Notes: a model not told the origin generated them from the letters alone. Numbered from the stretch's first letter, positions 52,514 to 62,870 are shown. The stretch: 64,000 bases of DNA from JBBIGV01 sp037447335 (GCA_037447335.1 JBBIGV010000004.1:1-64000); one strand, 5' to 3'. A program made the numbers and translations.

Positions 52514-54079
52514 ATGACTCGAAATTTACCGGATGAACTAAAAGGTTTGTTTAAAAGCTTTACACTAAAACAAAAAATTGTTATAGGGGCTGTTACCACC
52601 ATAACGATTATTTTGTTTATAATTTTATTCTCCGTTATTAACCAGCCAACTTATTCCGTTCTGTATTCAAACCTTGCTCCCGAAGATGCTTCTAAGGTGG
52701 TAGATGTTCTTACAACGCAAAAAGTGAGCTATAAACTGGAGGATAACGGCAGCACAATCAAGGTGCCTAAAGATGATGTATATAAATTAAGACTATCGCT
52801 TGCAAGCCATGGCGTACCAAGTTCTGGAGTAGTTGGGTATGAAATATTCGATAAATCTACTATGGGGATGTCAGAATTCCTGCAAAAAATAAGTTACAAA
52901 CGGGCTCTGGAAGGTGAGCTTGCACGAACAATAATGCAGCAGGATGGTATAGAGGGAGCGCGGGTGCTGATAGTTATACCGGAAAAATCTGTATTTCGTA
53001 ACGAAGAAAAACAGCCGACAGCCTCTGTTGTGCTTAAGCTCCGGTCTGGGTATCATCTTTCAAAAAGCAATATTGCTGCAATTCTTAATCTTGTTTCAAA
53101 CAGTGTTGAAGGGCTTGCGCCTAATAATGTTACCTTGCTCGATACACGCGGGCAGTTACTTTCACGAGGTGGTGAAAATAATCATCTTTCAGGTTTTAGC
53201 TCCGAACAATACGAAATTAAACAATCCGTAGAAGGCTACCTGGCTGGTAAAGCACAATCAATGCTGGATAATGTAATAGGACAGGGTAATTCGATGGTTC
53301 AGGTAAATGCCGAACTGAACTTCAATCAGGTTGAAAAAACAATGCATACATACGATCCGGAATCACAAGTTGCAATCAGCGAGCAGGTTGTTAAGTCGGA
53401 AAGTATAAATAATACTGTTAGTGATTCTGCCGGTCAGCTCAGCGAGAACAATATTATCAATTATGAAATAAGCAAAACAATTCAGCGGGTTGTTGAAGAA
53501 ACCGGTAACATCACTAAAATAAGCGTTGCCGTGGTAGTGAATGATCTGAAGAAAGAAATTGTTAACGGCGGTATTACCGAAACCGTTTTCGAACCACGAT
53601 CGCCTGAACAATTACATAAGCTGGAACAAATAATTAAAAATGCTGTCGGCATCAACCCCGAACGCGGCGATCAGTTTTCAATAGTTAACCTTTCTTTTGA
53701 AACTAAACCTATTGATGAGTTTGAGATTGTATCTTCAAATTTTATGGACGATGCAGGCAGATGGGTAAATATTATTCTTTTAATTGGTGCAGGTATTGGA
53801 ATATTTTTATTGCTTAAGGGGTTTTTAATTAAGCTGCAGCCACAGGGATTTGCCGGTCAGAATGATATAAATTCACCGCAGACTTCAGTAATGAATCCCG
53901 GTGTTGTTAATCAACACCAGGGTTTATTGAACCGCTCGAAAAAAAACGGTGCAGGTCTGGTCTTTGATCAAACCGTCACACCTTCTCAAAATGAACGGAT
54001 AAATGAATACATAACAAAAAATCCGGCTGATGCAGCTAAGGTAATTTCAGCATGGCTGAATGAAGAAAAGCTTAACTGA
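52514..54079 (+). CDS. fliF: Flagellar MS-ring protein FliF
   Basis: 521 residues. Hydrophobic helices near 25-50 and 415-440 are the two membrane anchors. The ring-building part has YSVLYSNLAPEDASKVVDVL, SLASHGVPSSGVVGYEIFDKS and GARVLIVIPEKSVFRNE. The C-terminal tail (residues about 490-521) should bind FliG. It overlaps the longer fliG start but not the preferred one. Confidence 0.95.
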   Translation: MTRNLPDELKGLFKSFTLKQKIVIGAVTTITIILFIILFSVINQPTYSVLYSNLAPEDASKVVDVLTTQKVSYKLEDNGSTIKVPKDDVYKLRLSLASHGVPSSGVVGYEIFDKSTMGMSEFLQKISYKRALEGELARTIMQQDGIEGARVLIVIPEKSVFRNEEKQPTASVVLKLRSGYHLSKSNIAAILNLVSNSVEGLAPNNVTLLDTRGQLLSRGGENNHLSGFSSEQYEIKQSVEGYLAGKAQSMLDNVIGQGNSMVQVNAELNFNQVEKTMHTYDPESQVAISEQVVKSESINNTVSDSAGQLSENNIINYEISKTIQRVVEETGNITKISVAVVVNDLKKEIVNGGITETVFEPRSPEQLHKLEQIIKNAVGINPERGDQFSIVNLSFETKPIDEFEIVSSNFMDDAGRWVNIILLIGAGIGIFLLLKGFLIKLQPQGFAGQNDINSPQTSVMNPGVVNQHQGLLNRSKKNGAGLVFDQTVTPSQNERINEYITKNPADAAKVISAWLNEEKLN

Positions 54080-54083
54080 CGAT

Positions 54084-55100
54084 ATGAAACCCGCTAACGA
54101 AAAACTTACAGGAATACAAAAAGCAGCTTTAATTATGGTTGCTCTCAATATTGATACTGCGTCAGGTATATTTAAACATCTTGATGAAGAAAAGGTCAGG
54201 CTCATTAGTGAAGAAATAGCCCGCCTTAAAAACGTTCCGGCTGCAAGGCTGAACGAAACTCTTCAGGAATTTTATGAAATGTTTGAAAGCAATTCGAACT
54301 ATATCGAAGGCGGAATGCAAATTGCCGAAGCTCTTCTGCAAAAATCATTGGGTGTTAGTAAATCCGGTGAAATTCTTAGTATCATTAAAAATAACAACGA
54401 TCTGAAAGGCTTTAATATGTTGAGCAGAGCGGATACATCCCAGCTTGTTAAAATGCTGGGCAAGGAACATCCGCAAACCATTGCTCTTATACTTTCACAC
54501 TTAGATCCTTCTCAAACTGCTGATATACTGGAAGAATTTAGCCCGGAGTTAAGGGAAGATATTGCCTATCGTATAGCAACACTCGGGAAAATCTCGCCCG
54601 ATACTTTAAAAATTGTCGAATCTATGATTGAAGAAATTGCAGGGATTAGCATAAATCAGTCATTTAGTACGGTGGGAGGGGCTAAAAACCTTGCAATAAT
54701 TCTTAATAAATCCGCAAAAAATCTTAGCCGTGAATTGCTTGAAAAGCTAAACGAAAGAAATTCGGAGCTTGCAGATGAAGTTAAAAAAGTAATGTTCGTC
54801 TTTGATGATATTCTTGGTATTCAGGATAGAGACCTGCAAAAAGTTCTGAAAGAAATTGACAGAAAAGATCTGGCAACGGCGCTAAAGATTGCCGATCCCA
54901 AAATTAAAGATAAATTTTTATCGAATATGTCTGAAAGAGCTGCTGATCTCCTTAAAGAAGAAATTGAATATATGGGTAAGGTTAAACTAAAAGAAGTTGA
55001 AGCCGCCCAGGCAAAAATTATCAATGTTATCAGATCTCTTGAAGATACGGGCGAAATTGTTGTTACAGGAACCGGCGGATCCGAGGATGTTTATGTCTGA
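54084..55100 (+). CDS. fliG: Flagellar motor switch protein FliG
   Basis: 338 residues from the ATG at 54084, chosen because the protein then begins close to the family start (LTGIQKAALIMVALN); an ATG at 54060 lies inside fliF. The middle domain has KMLGKEHPQTIALILSHLDP and the C-terminal domain has MFVFDDILGIQDRDLQKVLKEI with the charged residues that face the stator. It overlaps fliH by 8 bases. Confidence 0.95.
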   Translation: MKPANEKLTGIQKAALIMVALNIDTASGIFKHLDEEKVRLISEEIARLKNVPAARLNETLQEFYEMFESNSNYIEGGMQIAEALLQKSLGVSKSGEILSIIKNNNDLKGFNMLSRADTSQLVKMLGKEHPQTIALILSHLDPSQTADILEEFSPELREDIAYRIATLGKISPDTLKIVESMIEEIAGISINQSFSTVGGAKNLAIILNKSAKNLSRELLEKLNERNSELADEVKKVMFVFDDILGIQDRDLQKVLKEIDRKDLATALKIADPKIKDKFLSNMSERAADLLKEEIEYMGKVKLKEVEAAQAKIINVIRSLEDTGEIVVTGTGGSEDVYV

Positions 55101-55722
55101 TATTCTCAGGTTGAATTCAAAAATAAAAAATAAATCCATCAGGATTTCAGATTACGACAATAATAATGAGACCGCATCAGCATATGTTGATCAAGAGGAA
55201 ATTATCAGAACAAATTATCAGAACTATTATGATCAGGGTTATGGTGACGGGCGAAAATCACTTAAACTTGAATTTGAACATGAATACAAAAACTTACTGC
55301 TTAATAAATTTTCTGACATTGCTGAATTAGTAAAAAAATTAGAAAAAGCAATAGATACTTACGATAAATCCTTTGATAAGCTGGTAATTGATACAGCTTT
55401 TCTGATAGCTGAAAAAATTTTGCACAAAGAAATCGAAAAAGAATCCCCTATCCGTTTCAACATGAAAGCTGCTCTGCAGCGGGTTATCGGCGCTAATAAT
55501 ATTACAATTAAGTTGTATAACGATGATTATAAACTGATAGTAGAAAATCAAAAAGAATTATTCGGAGATGTTTCGCTGTCGCATATCAAGTTTGAACCGG
55601 ATGAGAGTATTGAATCGGGTGGTTGTTTCATCGAGACTGAGATCGGCAATGTTGATGGAAGAATTACTACCCAGTTAAATGAATTAAAGAATACGCTGGA
55701 AAGCGCTGTTAACGGATTATAG
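55093..55722 (+). CDS. fliH: Flagellar export protein FliH
   Basis: 209 residues from the ATG at 55093. A longer frame from 54997 lies inside fliG. It has a coiled-coil middle (about 60-120) and a C-terminal domain with FIETEIGNVDGRI, usual in FliH. It regulates the FliI ATPase. One base separates it from fliI. Confidence 0.86.
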   Translation: MSDILRLNSKIKNKSIRISDYDNNNETASAYVDQEEIIRTNYQNYYDQGYGDGRKSLKLEFEHEYKNLLLNKFSDIAELVKKLEKAIDTYDKSFDKLVIDTAFLIAEKILHKEIEKESPIRFNMKAALQRVIGANNITIKLYNDDYKLIVENQKELFGDVSLSHIKFEPDESIESGGCFIETEIGNVDGRITTQLNELKNTLESAVNGL

Positions 55723-55723
55723 T

Positions 55724-57043
55724 ATGATTTATTTAAAACACCAGGTTAAAAATTATAGATCAATCATTAACAAGGCTGATCCTTTCAGGGTTAATGGCAA
55801 GGTATCTGATGTAATCGGGCTTGTAATCGTTTCAATTGGTCCTAATGTCTCGCTTAGCGAAATCTGCCGTATAGTTGACCGAAACGGAACCGAGGTATGC
55901 AAATCCGAAGTAGTTGGTTTTAAGGATGGGAAGGTTTTGTCAATAGCCATTGGCGAAGTAAATAAAATTTCACCCGCATGTGAAATAATCTCTACAGGAA
56001 AGAATTTCAGGATTGGCGTAAGTGAAGAATTGTTGGGCAGGGTAATTGACGGATTGGGAAATCCGATTGATGGGAAAGGCGAGGTAAGGTTTGACATGAT
56101 GCTGGATATTTATCGGGAACCGCCCAACCCGCTTGAAAGAAAACGAATTGAATCTGTGCTTCAGACCGGTGTGAGGTCCATTGATGGACTTCTTACAATT
56201 GGAAAAGGACAGCGTGTTGGAATTTTTGCCGGAAGCGGAATTGGAAAAAGCGTATTGCTTGGAATGATTGCCAGAAATACAGACGCCGATGTTAACGTTA
56301 TTATCTTAATTGGTGAGCGAGGCAGAGAAGTACGCGAATTTATTGAAAAAGACCTCGGGGAGGAGGGGCTTAAAAAATCCGTTGTTGTTGTTGCAACAAG
56401 CGATAAATCAGCCTTAATTCGCTTAAAGGGCGCTTTTATTGGAACCACTATTGCCGAGTATTTCAGAGAGAAAGGTAAAAATGTTGTATTAATGATGGAT
56501 TCTGTTACAAGACTTGCAATGGCTCAGAGGGAAATTGGGCTATCAATTGGCGAGCCTCCGACTACTAAGGGTTATACACCTTCTGTTTTTGCCAGGCTGC
56601 CCAAACTGCTCGAAAGAACCGGTAACTCCGGAATGGGAAGTATTACAGGTCTTTATACTGTACTTGTTGATGGAGACGATCTTACCGAACCTATTGCTGA
56701 TGCCGTCCGTTCAATTCTTGACGGGCATATCGTCTTATCACGTCAGTTAGCAAATAAGGGGCAGTACCCGGCAGTTGATCCTCTGCAAAGTATTAGCCGC
56801 CTTATGCCCGATATTATTGATGATGAACATAAAAAGATTTCTTCAAGGATTCTTGATATTCTTTCTGTTTACAAAGAAGCTGAGGATATGGTAAATATTG
56901 GCGCATATGTTAAAGGAAGCAATCCGCAGATTGATGAAGCGGTTTACAGAATAAATTCTATTCGATCATTCCTTAAACAGGAACTGGATGAACGTTCAAA
57001 CTTTCTTGAAACTTTACAAAATCTTAATACTATTTTAAACTGA
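55724..57043 (+). CDS. fliI: Flagellum-specific ATPase FliI
   Basis: 439 residues. Walker A is GSGIGKS (170-176), Walker B is NVVLMMDSVTRLAMA, and the arrangement GQRVGIFAG ... SIGEPPTTKGYTPSVFARL matches the F1-beta-like export ATPase. The N-terminal ~20 residues bind FliH. It powers unfolding and export of rod, hook and filament subunits. It precedes fliJ by 11 bases. Confidence 0.97.
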   Translation: MIYLKHQVKNYRSIINKADPFRVNGKVSDVIGLVIVSIGPNVSLSEICRIVDRNGTEVCKSEVVGFKDGKVLSIAIGEVNKISPACEIISTGKNFRIGVSEELLGRVIDGLGNPIDGKGEVRFDMMLDIYREPPNPLERKRIESVLQTGVRSIDGLLTIGKGQRVGIFAGSGIGKSVLLGMIARNTDADVNVIILIGERGREVREFIEKDLGEEGLKKSVVVVATSDKSALIRLKGAFIGTTIAEYFREKGKNVVLMMDSVTRLAMAQREIGLSIGEPPTTKGYTPSVFARLPKLLERTGNSGMGSITGLYTVLVDGDDLTEPIADAVRSILDGHIVLSRQLANKGQYPAVDPLQSISRLMPDIIDDEHKKISSRILDILSVYKEAEDMVNIGAYVKGSNPQIDEAVYRINSIRSFLKQELDERSNFLETLQNLNTILN

Positions 57044-57054
57044 TATAGACAGGT

Positions 57055-57489
57055 ATGACAGCTTTCAAATATAAATTCCGGGTTTTAGCAAACTTGAAGG
57101 ATAATCAGAAAAGCAAGGCAGAAAAAGAACTTGCAGATCTTAATAATTCAATTCTGCGGCTTAATGAAAATAAAGAACACATACTGCTGAAGTTGCGCAG
57201 ATATGATTTAAAAGACAAGAAAAACATCAAAGCATCCGAATTGAATTTTCATAATAATTTTAAAAATATTCTTGTATCCGAATTGAAACTTCTTACAGAA
57301 AAAATATATGACCTGCAAAAAAGTATTGAATTTAAGAGGACGGAGTTGATTGAAAGAAATAAAGAACATAAAGTTTTAAAGAAGCTTGAGGAAAAACATT
57401 ATGATATCTTCAAAAAAGAAAATCAGAAAGCTGAAATTAATAATGCAGACGAAACAGCCGCTTTACAATTTGTAAGATGTAAGAAATGA
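57055..57489 (+). CDS. fliJ: Flagellar export protein FliJ
   Basis: 144 residues, a long coiled coil opening FKYKFRVLANLKDNQKSKAEKELADL, as in FliJ. It acts as the rotor-like stalk of the export ATPase. It overlaps the next gene by 4 bases. Confidence 0.84.
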   Translation: MTAFKYKFRVLANLKDNQKSKAEKELADLNNSILRLNENKEHILLKLRRYDLKDKKNIKASELNFHNNFKNILVSELKLLTEKIYDLQKSIEFKRTELIERNKEHKVLKKLEEKHYDIFKKENQKAEINNADETAALQFVRCKK

Positions 57490-58082
57490 AATCTAAAATT
57501 TTAATATCAGCCTTATTCCTCGCACTGTTCATTATTGTATCGGCAGGTATTATTTATTTAAATTCAGTTTACGAGAACATCTTCAAGTTCACCTTTTCGC
57601 CCCGATCATACGATCCGTTACCGGTCACTATTTCTGAAGTGAATGTCCAACACCAAACAGAAATACCGGTACCGGAACATGATACATTAGATTCGGACAT
57701 AAACTTAGCCGAAAATCATTTCGGGGAAGATCCTCAGAACAGAAAAGATTCGTTAATGTTTACTTCTTTGCTGGATAGCCTGATTAATCTTAAATCAATT
57801 ATTGAAGAGCAGAATGTCAGCCATTTTATAAATGAACAATCAGGTTATATAAATACTAACAGCAAAACTTCAATAAACGACAGCACATACCAGGTGTGGC
57901 TAAAAACCACCGCAGATCTGTATGCTAGTATGGATGCCAGAAAGGCAGCTAAAATAATTCAGAATTTTTCCGATAATATAGCCAGAGACATTATTTATGC
58001 TATGCGAAAGAAAAATGCAGCAAAAATATTAGCGGAAATGAACCCTGAATTAGCAAACAGAATCACAAATTTTAGCCAATGA
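57486..58082 (+). CDS. MotE-like protein with MgtE N-terminal-type domain
   Basis: 198 residues. One N-terminal membrane helix (about 5-25), a linker, then a C-terminal helical repeat (YASMDARKAAKIIQNFSDNIAR, MRKKNAAKILAEMNPELANRI) like the MgtE N domain found in MotE. MotE-type proteins act in stator assembly or as chaperones. It overlaps fliJ and fliK by 4 bases each. Confidence 0.78.
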   Translation: MKSKILISALFLALFIIVSAGIIYLNSVYENIFKFTFSPRSYDPLPVTISEVNVQHQTEIPVPEHDTLDSDINLAENHFGEDPQNRKDSLMFTSLLDSLINLKSIIEEQNVSHFINEQSGYINTNSKTSINDSTYQVWLKTTADLYASMDARKAAKIIQNFSDNIARDIIYAMRKKNAAKILAEMNPELANRITNFSQ

Positions 58083-59932
58083 ACATTAATCCTGTCTTTC
58101 TCAACATACTTCAAAAGTCTGATCAGACTGATATTGCGAGCAATCCAATTCTGCAAAATCCGGAATTTCTTTTTGCCGACCTTATTAAATTAATTGAGCC
58201 CGGTTTATCTGATTCACAAAATGATTCCTTCATTTACCCGGGTGAAGATCATGAGATGACTAAGCCATCTGAGATTAATTTGCTGCCTGCAGTGGTTTCA
58301 ATTAATAACCAAAAGGCAACTGATTTGATTTCTTTTTTTACGAATTTTGTTTCTGAAAATTTGAATGAACCTAAGCCCGCTGTAAATATAATCAGTGGAA
58401 TGGAGTTAAGCAGGATTGTTTCGGATATTACAGTCGAAAATCCCACTCAGCAAACAAATGAAGCATTAACAGGTTTTGAATCTGCTAAAGAACCTGCAAA
58501 ATCCGGAACCGAATCTCTGATGCAACTAATCGACACCGGAAAACCGGTTATATTAAAAACAGCATCGAATCCTCAAACAGAAATCGTGATTCAGAAACAT
58601 GAATTGAATGCAGATAATTCATCTGAAAACATTTCCGGGAGCAGGATTACTGCCCCTCCTGCTAATTTACTGTTATATAAAGGTTTTGTTTTTAATAAAG
58701 AGTCTCTTGGTTCGGTGGTTATGAGTAAAATGCCGCTAATTCCGAACCATCATCCTGGCAAGAGCGGCTCAGATCAAAACCTTTCAGCTAATCCTGTGCA
58801 GCACAATTCAGAATCCGGAAAGGTCAAATTCAATTTCCCGGTATTTTCGAAAACAATTTTTAGTGAATTTGACAATGAACCGGATATTAAACCGATCATA
58901 TCTGAAAATAATCCCCAAACTCCAACTGGAAAGAAATATACTGAACAAATCAAAATCATACCCGACAAGATCGAAACAGAGCAAGTTTCTCGTATTGTTA
59001 AGGATAATTTATCCCTTGAAGCAAAACCTGAAAAAAATCTGTACAAAGTTTTTATCAGGCAAATATCCGATCATAGCATCACTCACAATCGGCTGAAAAT
59101 AGTTGAGGAAAGTTTTCCGAAAATAAAACCCAATAGACTTGAAGTTGAAGAGCATAAGTATAAATCAATACCCGTAAATAAAATACAGTTTTCGGAACTG
59201 AAGATTGTTAAGATCGATAACGGGATTGCTGCAAATGAAATACACAAATCTGAACAGCCTGTTTCTTCAGGTTCAGATTATAACATAGATAAGCCGGAAA
59301 TTCCTGCTCATGTTCATACAAACTTAAGCGAGCCGGAAAATCAACATCATCCGGTTTTAAGAGACAGTACTGCAATTAACTCTGCTTCATTTAAATCAAA
59401 AGAACAACATCCGGTTTCGGATCTGGAAAATATTGATATTGTCCGCGTTCCTGTTTCCGAAAGTCACATTAAGCATGTAAATAATTCTGCCCCTCTGAAT
59501 AATTCTGAATTTATCTCGGGCAAAACAACTCCGAAGATCATACATATAAAAGATATCGAACCGGAAATAACAAAGATTATAGAAAAAGGCGTGTCCAGTT
59601 CTCTTGAACTTCAGCTTATACCGAAAGAGCTTGGAAAGGTTAAAGTTATAATTGAATCAATCAATAAAATTATTTCGCTGAAAATTGAAGTTGAAAATGA
59701 AGCAGCCAAAGAAGCGCTTCAGATAAACCTGCATAATCTGTCGCAACGGTTTTCAACTGATAATCTGGTTTTAAATTCGATTAATATTAATGTAATGACA
59801 AAAGACAACAGGCACGAGGTGCAGATTCAACAGCGTAAAAAGAATTACAAGCCGGATAACCAGGAACGGGAAAATCTTATTCCCGCAGTACCTAAAAATC
59901 TTGGCTACAACACTTACGACTATATAATTTAG
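58079..59932 (+). CDS. fliK: Flagellar hook-length control protein FliK
   Basis: 617 residues. The first ~450 residues are low in hydrophobic content and rich in Ser, Asn, Lys and Pro, as in FliK rulers. The C-terminal hook-specific domain is clear: SSSLELQLIPKELGKVKVII, then EVENEAAKEALQINLHNLSQRF. It sets hook length and switches export specificity. It lies before flgD. Confidence 0.88.
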   Translation: MNINPVFLNILQKSDQTDIASNPILQNPEFLFADLIKLIEPGLSDSQNDSFIYPGEDHEMTKPSEINLLPAVVSINNQKATDLISFFTNFVSENLNEPKPAVNIISGMELSRIVSDITVENPTQQTNEALTGFESAKEPAKSGTESLMQLIDTGKPVILKTASNPQTEIVIQKHELNADNSSENISGSRITAPPANLLLYKGFVFNKESLGSVVMSKMPLIPNHHPGKSGSDQNLSANPVQHNSESGKVKFNFPVFSKTIFSEFDNEPDIKPIISENNPQTPTGKKYTEQIKIIPDKIETEQVSRIVKDNLSLEAKPEKNLYKVFIRQISDHSITHNRLKIVEESFPKIKPNRLEVEEHKYKSIPVNKIQFSELKIVKIDNGIAANEIHKSEQPVSSGSDYNIDKPEIPAHVHTNLSEPENQHHPVLRDSTAINSASFKSKEQHPVSDLENIDIVRVPVSESHIKHVNNSAPLNNSEFISGKTTPKIIHIKDIEPEITKIIEKGVSSSLELQLIPKELGKVKVIIESINKIISLKIEVENEAAKEALQINLHNLSQRFSTDNLVLNSININVMTKDNRHEVQIQQRKKNYKPDNQERENLIPAVPKNLGYNTYDYII

Positions 59933-59941
59933 GAGATTGAA

Positions 59942-60628
59942 ATGATTAACGGATTAACTAATACGGGAAGCGGAAACTTACAGGGAATTACAAATACATC
60001 ACTCGGTAAAGATGATTTTATGAAGCTGCTTCTGGCTCAACTCAAACACCAGGATCCTCTTAATCCGCTTCAGGGTTCAGAGTTTGCGGCGCAGCTTGCA
60101 CAATTTAGTTCGCTGGAACAGCTTTCAAACCTCAATGCTTCAGTAAACCACAGCATAAATGCTAATTATCTTCTTACCCAATCCATCAATAATACATTAA
60201 CCTCAACTTTGATCGGCAAGGAAGTTAAGCTGGCAGGCGGCTCGCTCAGTTACATCGGACAGGATAACATAACGCTTGGTTATAACCTGCCCGCCGAAGC
60301 TTTAAGTGTTACGGTAAATGTTCTCGATGAAAACAGTAAAATCATAAAAACTTTTGAAACTGCACCCGGACAGTCAGGCGGTAATAAACTTTTGTGGAAT
60401 TTTACCGATAATAACGGCAGCAAGGTTCCGCATGGTAAGTATACTTTTGAAGTTAAAGCTAAAAATACAGCAGGACAGGAAATGACCGTTGAGATTTTTA
60501 AGTGGGGTAAGATTGACGGTGTAAAATTTTCTGATGGCGGAACAAAGCTTATTGTTGGTGCGCTTGAGTACTTTTTATCAGATATACTTGAAATACTGGA
60601 ACCATCTTCAAATAAGGGAGACAGGTAA
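59942..60628 (+). CDS. flgD: Flagellar hook-capping protein FlgD
   Basis: 228 residues. The conserved opening is LGKDDFMKLLLAQLKHQDPLNP, then GSEFAAQLAQFSSLEQLSNL. A beta-sandwich domain follows (LLWNFTDNNGSKVPHGKYTFEVKA). It caps the growing hook. GGAG lies 5 bases before the ATG. It abuts the next gene. Confidence 0.95.
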   Translation: MINGLTNTGSGNLQGITNTSLGKDDFMKLLLAQLKHQDPLNPLQGSEFAAQLAQFSSLEQLSNLNASVNHSINANYLLTQSINNTLTSTLIGKEVKLAGGSLSYIGQDNITLGYNLPAEALSVTVNVLDENSKIIKTFETAPGQSGGNKLLWNFTDNNGSKVPHGKYTFEVKAKNTAGQEMTVEIFKWGKIDGVKFSDGGTKLIVGALEYFLSDILEILEPSSNKGDR

Positions 60629-61002
60629 TGGCAGAAATAAATGGCATCAAAGTTCCTTTTGTTCCTATCGTAACTGAAAGCGGAAGTAATTTAAACAGAG
60701 CAATAAGCTCTGCTGAAAGTTTCGATAAATTTCTTCAGAAGGAAATAGAGAGCCTTAAGTTTTCAAAACATGCATTAAAAAGGCTCGAATCGCGCAGTAT
60801 CAATTTGAGCAAAGAACAAATAACCAGGATACAATCAGCGGTTGATAAGGCTGATGCAAAAGGAGCTAAAGATTCGTTAGTACTTCTTGAGGATACAGCA
60901 TTTGTTGTAAACATACCTAACAGAACGGTAGTTACCGCATTAGAGGTAGGTAACAACAACGATAATATATTTACAAATATAGACAGCGTAGTGATTACAT
61001 AA
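60628..61002 (+). CDS. TIGR02530-type flagellar operon protein
   Basis: 124 residues. The pattern FDKFLQKEIESLKFSKHALKRLESR and NLSKEQITRIQSAVDKADAKGAKDSLVLLED is that of the small conserved protein encoded between flgD and flgE in many bacteria. Its role is unknown, perhaps in hook assembly. Its first base is the last base of the flgD stop codon. Confidence 0.85.
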   Translation: MAEINGIKVPFVPIVTESGSNLNRAISSAESFDKFLQKEIESLKFSKHALKRLESRSINLSKEQITRIQSAVDKADAKGAKDSLVLLEDTAFVVNIPNRTVVTALEVGNNNDNIFTNIDSVVIT

Positions 61003-61108
61003 TGCAACCCGTTTCTGTTATCGCAGCAAACAATGTTCAGATTTCTTAAAAAGTCTGTTCAGATAAAAATAGTTTTGAATAATTAAAAAACTTTAATAAA
61101 TAAATAAC

Positions 61109-61162
61109 GGAGCCGGACCTTTTAAGGACGCTCCAGATCCGGTTGACTGACAGAAACCGGAT
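61109..61162 (+). promoter_or_regulatory. Tandem hairpins in the flgE leader
   Basis: Hairpin A: GGAGC (61109-61113) with GCTCC (61130-61134), with an inner CCT/AGG pairing. Hairpin B: ATCCGGTT (61137-61144) with AACCGGAT (61155-61162). They are separated by 2 bases and end 27 bases before the flgE ATG. The CCGGA inside A can also pair with TCCGG of B, so an alternative fold is possible. No T-run follows, so it is not a terminator. No known riboswitch consensus is met. Confidence 0.5.
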
Positions 61163-61189
61163 TGTTAATCTTAAACCTTAGGAGGCGAT

Positions 61190-62851
61190 ATGGCACTTTT
61201 CAGCACTCTTTTTACCGGGTTTTCCGGTATCAGAAATCACCAGTCAATGATGGATGTTATTGGTAATAACATCGCCAATGTAAACACCATCGGTTTTAAA
61301 AGTTCAAGAATAACCTTCAGCGATGCACTAAATCAGTTCATCCAAACCGGTACCAAGGCAACCTCGGATACAGGCGGTACAAATTCATTTCAGATCGGCT
61401 TGGGAGTTAAGATTCATTCAATTGATCGGAATTGGAACCAGGGAACACTGGAAAGAACTGGTATAGAAACCGACCTGGCTTTGCAAGGTCCGGGTTTATT
61501 CGTTCTGAAAAAGGAAGGACAAACCTATTTCACAAGAGCCGGCTCTTTCGAGTTTGATTCGCTCGGCAGGTTGGTTTCAACACAGAACGGCGCAATTGTT
61601 CAGGGAAGATTGGCAGACGCAAAAGGAGTCATCCAGCCAAACAGCCTTGTAGGTGATCTGATAATTGATTCTAACATGCGTTTACCTGCGGTTGCTACCG
61701 ATCTTATTAAATGGGGAGGTAACTTAGATAGCCGGGCAACCTTAACACGTACCGAAAATGTAAAACAAACCGGAAATATAAATGTGGATTTACCGGGTCC
61801 ATTTGTTACTGAAACTACCGTTTATAATGAATACGGCGATGCTTTCAACTTTGTACTCACTTATACAAAAACTGCTAACCCTAATGAATATAATCTGGAT
61901 TGGGAAGTAAAAGATGATTCAGGTGCTGTAATAGGCAGTGGACAGATTACGCCTATTCAGTTTGAAAATGATGGACAGGGTAATTTCACTATGAATCAGG
62001 CTACTCTTAACCTCTTCAACGGAGTAAACAACCGGGTTAATATACCTGCAAATAATCTTGACTTCCTTTTCGATCCGACTTCAATAACACAAAATTCTTC
62101 TGCAAGCTCTCTAACTCTGGTTGCAGACGAAGGCAGGGAAGCCACTTTAATTCAGAGTTCAATAAATATTTTCGATTCACTTGGAAATTCACATCAGGTA
62201 ACAATTAAATTCACAAAAATTGCCGATAATCAATGGACGTGGACAGCCAGCGTTCCGGGAACGAGCACTGCCAACGGGCAGCCGGTTAGCATTAGCGGTT
62301 CTGTGGTATTTAATAAAGATGGTTCTATCAGTCCCGGGAATATTTCACCTTCAAATCCTGTGCTTGTTTTTGATCCATCCGGCAGCGCTGATCAATTATC
62401 AATAAAACTTGACTTCGGCAACGGCATGAATGGTGTAACTCAAACAGCAGTAAAAAGCAACCTGTCAGCTATCAGCCAGAATGGTTCAATTTCGGCTGCA
62501 CTTTCTAACATAAAGGTTGATCATTTCGGAAATATTATCGGGTTGTTTTCTAACGGGTCAACAAGAACTTTAGCGCAGATTATGGTAGCAGCATTTACAA
62601 ATCCAAATGGTTTGCTTGGTAAAGGCGACAATCTTTTTGTCACCGGCGCTAACTCGGGTGAAGCACGTATAACATCAATGAATGAAGAGTCAGGGACGGT
62701 CGTACTTTCTGGTGTTCTTGAACAATCTAATGTTGATCTCTCTGAAGAATTTACAAGAATGATCATTTCTCAGAGAGGGTTTCAGGCAAATGCAAGGGTT
62801 ATTACTACCGCCGATAACCTCCTGCAGGAATTAGCAAATCTGATCAGATAA
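61190..62851 (+). CDS. flgE: Flagellar hook protein FlgE
   Basis: 553 residues, with AGGAGG 6 bases before the ATG. The N-terminus (GFSGIRNHQSMMDVIGNNIANVNTIGFKSSR) is the rod/hook signature, followed by LALQGPGLFVLKKEGQTYFTRAGSFEFD. The C-terminal helix (LSEEFTRMIISQRGFQANARVITTADNLLQELANL) is typical. It is followed by a terminator, and by a separate promoter for fliL. Confidence 0.97.
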   Translation: MALFSTLFTGFSGIRNHQSMMDVIGNNIANVNTIGFKSSRITFSDALNQFIQTGTKATSDTGGTNSFQIGLGVKIHSIDRNWNQGTLERTGIETDLALQGPGLFVLKKEGQTYFTRAGSFEFDSLGRLVSTQNGAIVQGRLADAKGVIQPNSLVGDLIIDSNMRLPAVATDLIKWGGNLDSRATLTRTENVKQTGNINVDLPGPFVTETTVYNEYGDAFNFVLTYTKTANPNEYNLDWEVKDDSGAVIGSGQITPIQFENDGQGNFTMNQATLNLFNGVNNRVNIPANNLDFLFDPTSITQNSSASSLTLVADEGREATLIQSSINIFDSLGNSHQVTIKFTKIADNQWTWTASVPGTSTANGQPVSISGSVVFNKDGSISPGNISPSNPVLVFDPSGSADQLSIKLDFGNGMNGVTQTAVKSNLSAISQNGSISAALSNIKVDHFGNIIGLFSNGSTRTLAQIMVAAFTNPNGLLGKGDNLFVTGANSGEARITSMNEESGTVVLSGVLEQSNVDLSEEFTRMIISQRGFQANARVITTADNLLQELANLIR

Positions 62852-62870
62852 CACAATCCGTTTTTACTTT

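Noticed and set aside
61003..61189. c-di-GMP riboswitch upstream of flgE
   Set aside because: The hairpins are real, but I could not see the class I or class II c-di-GMP consensus.
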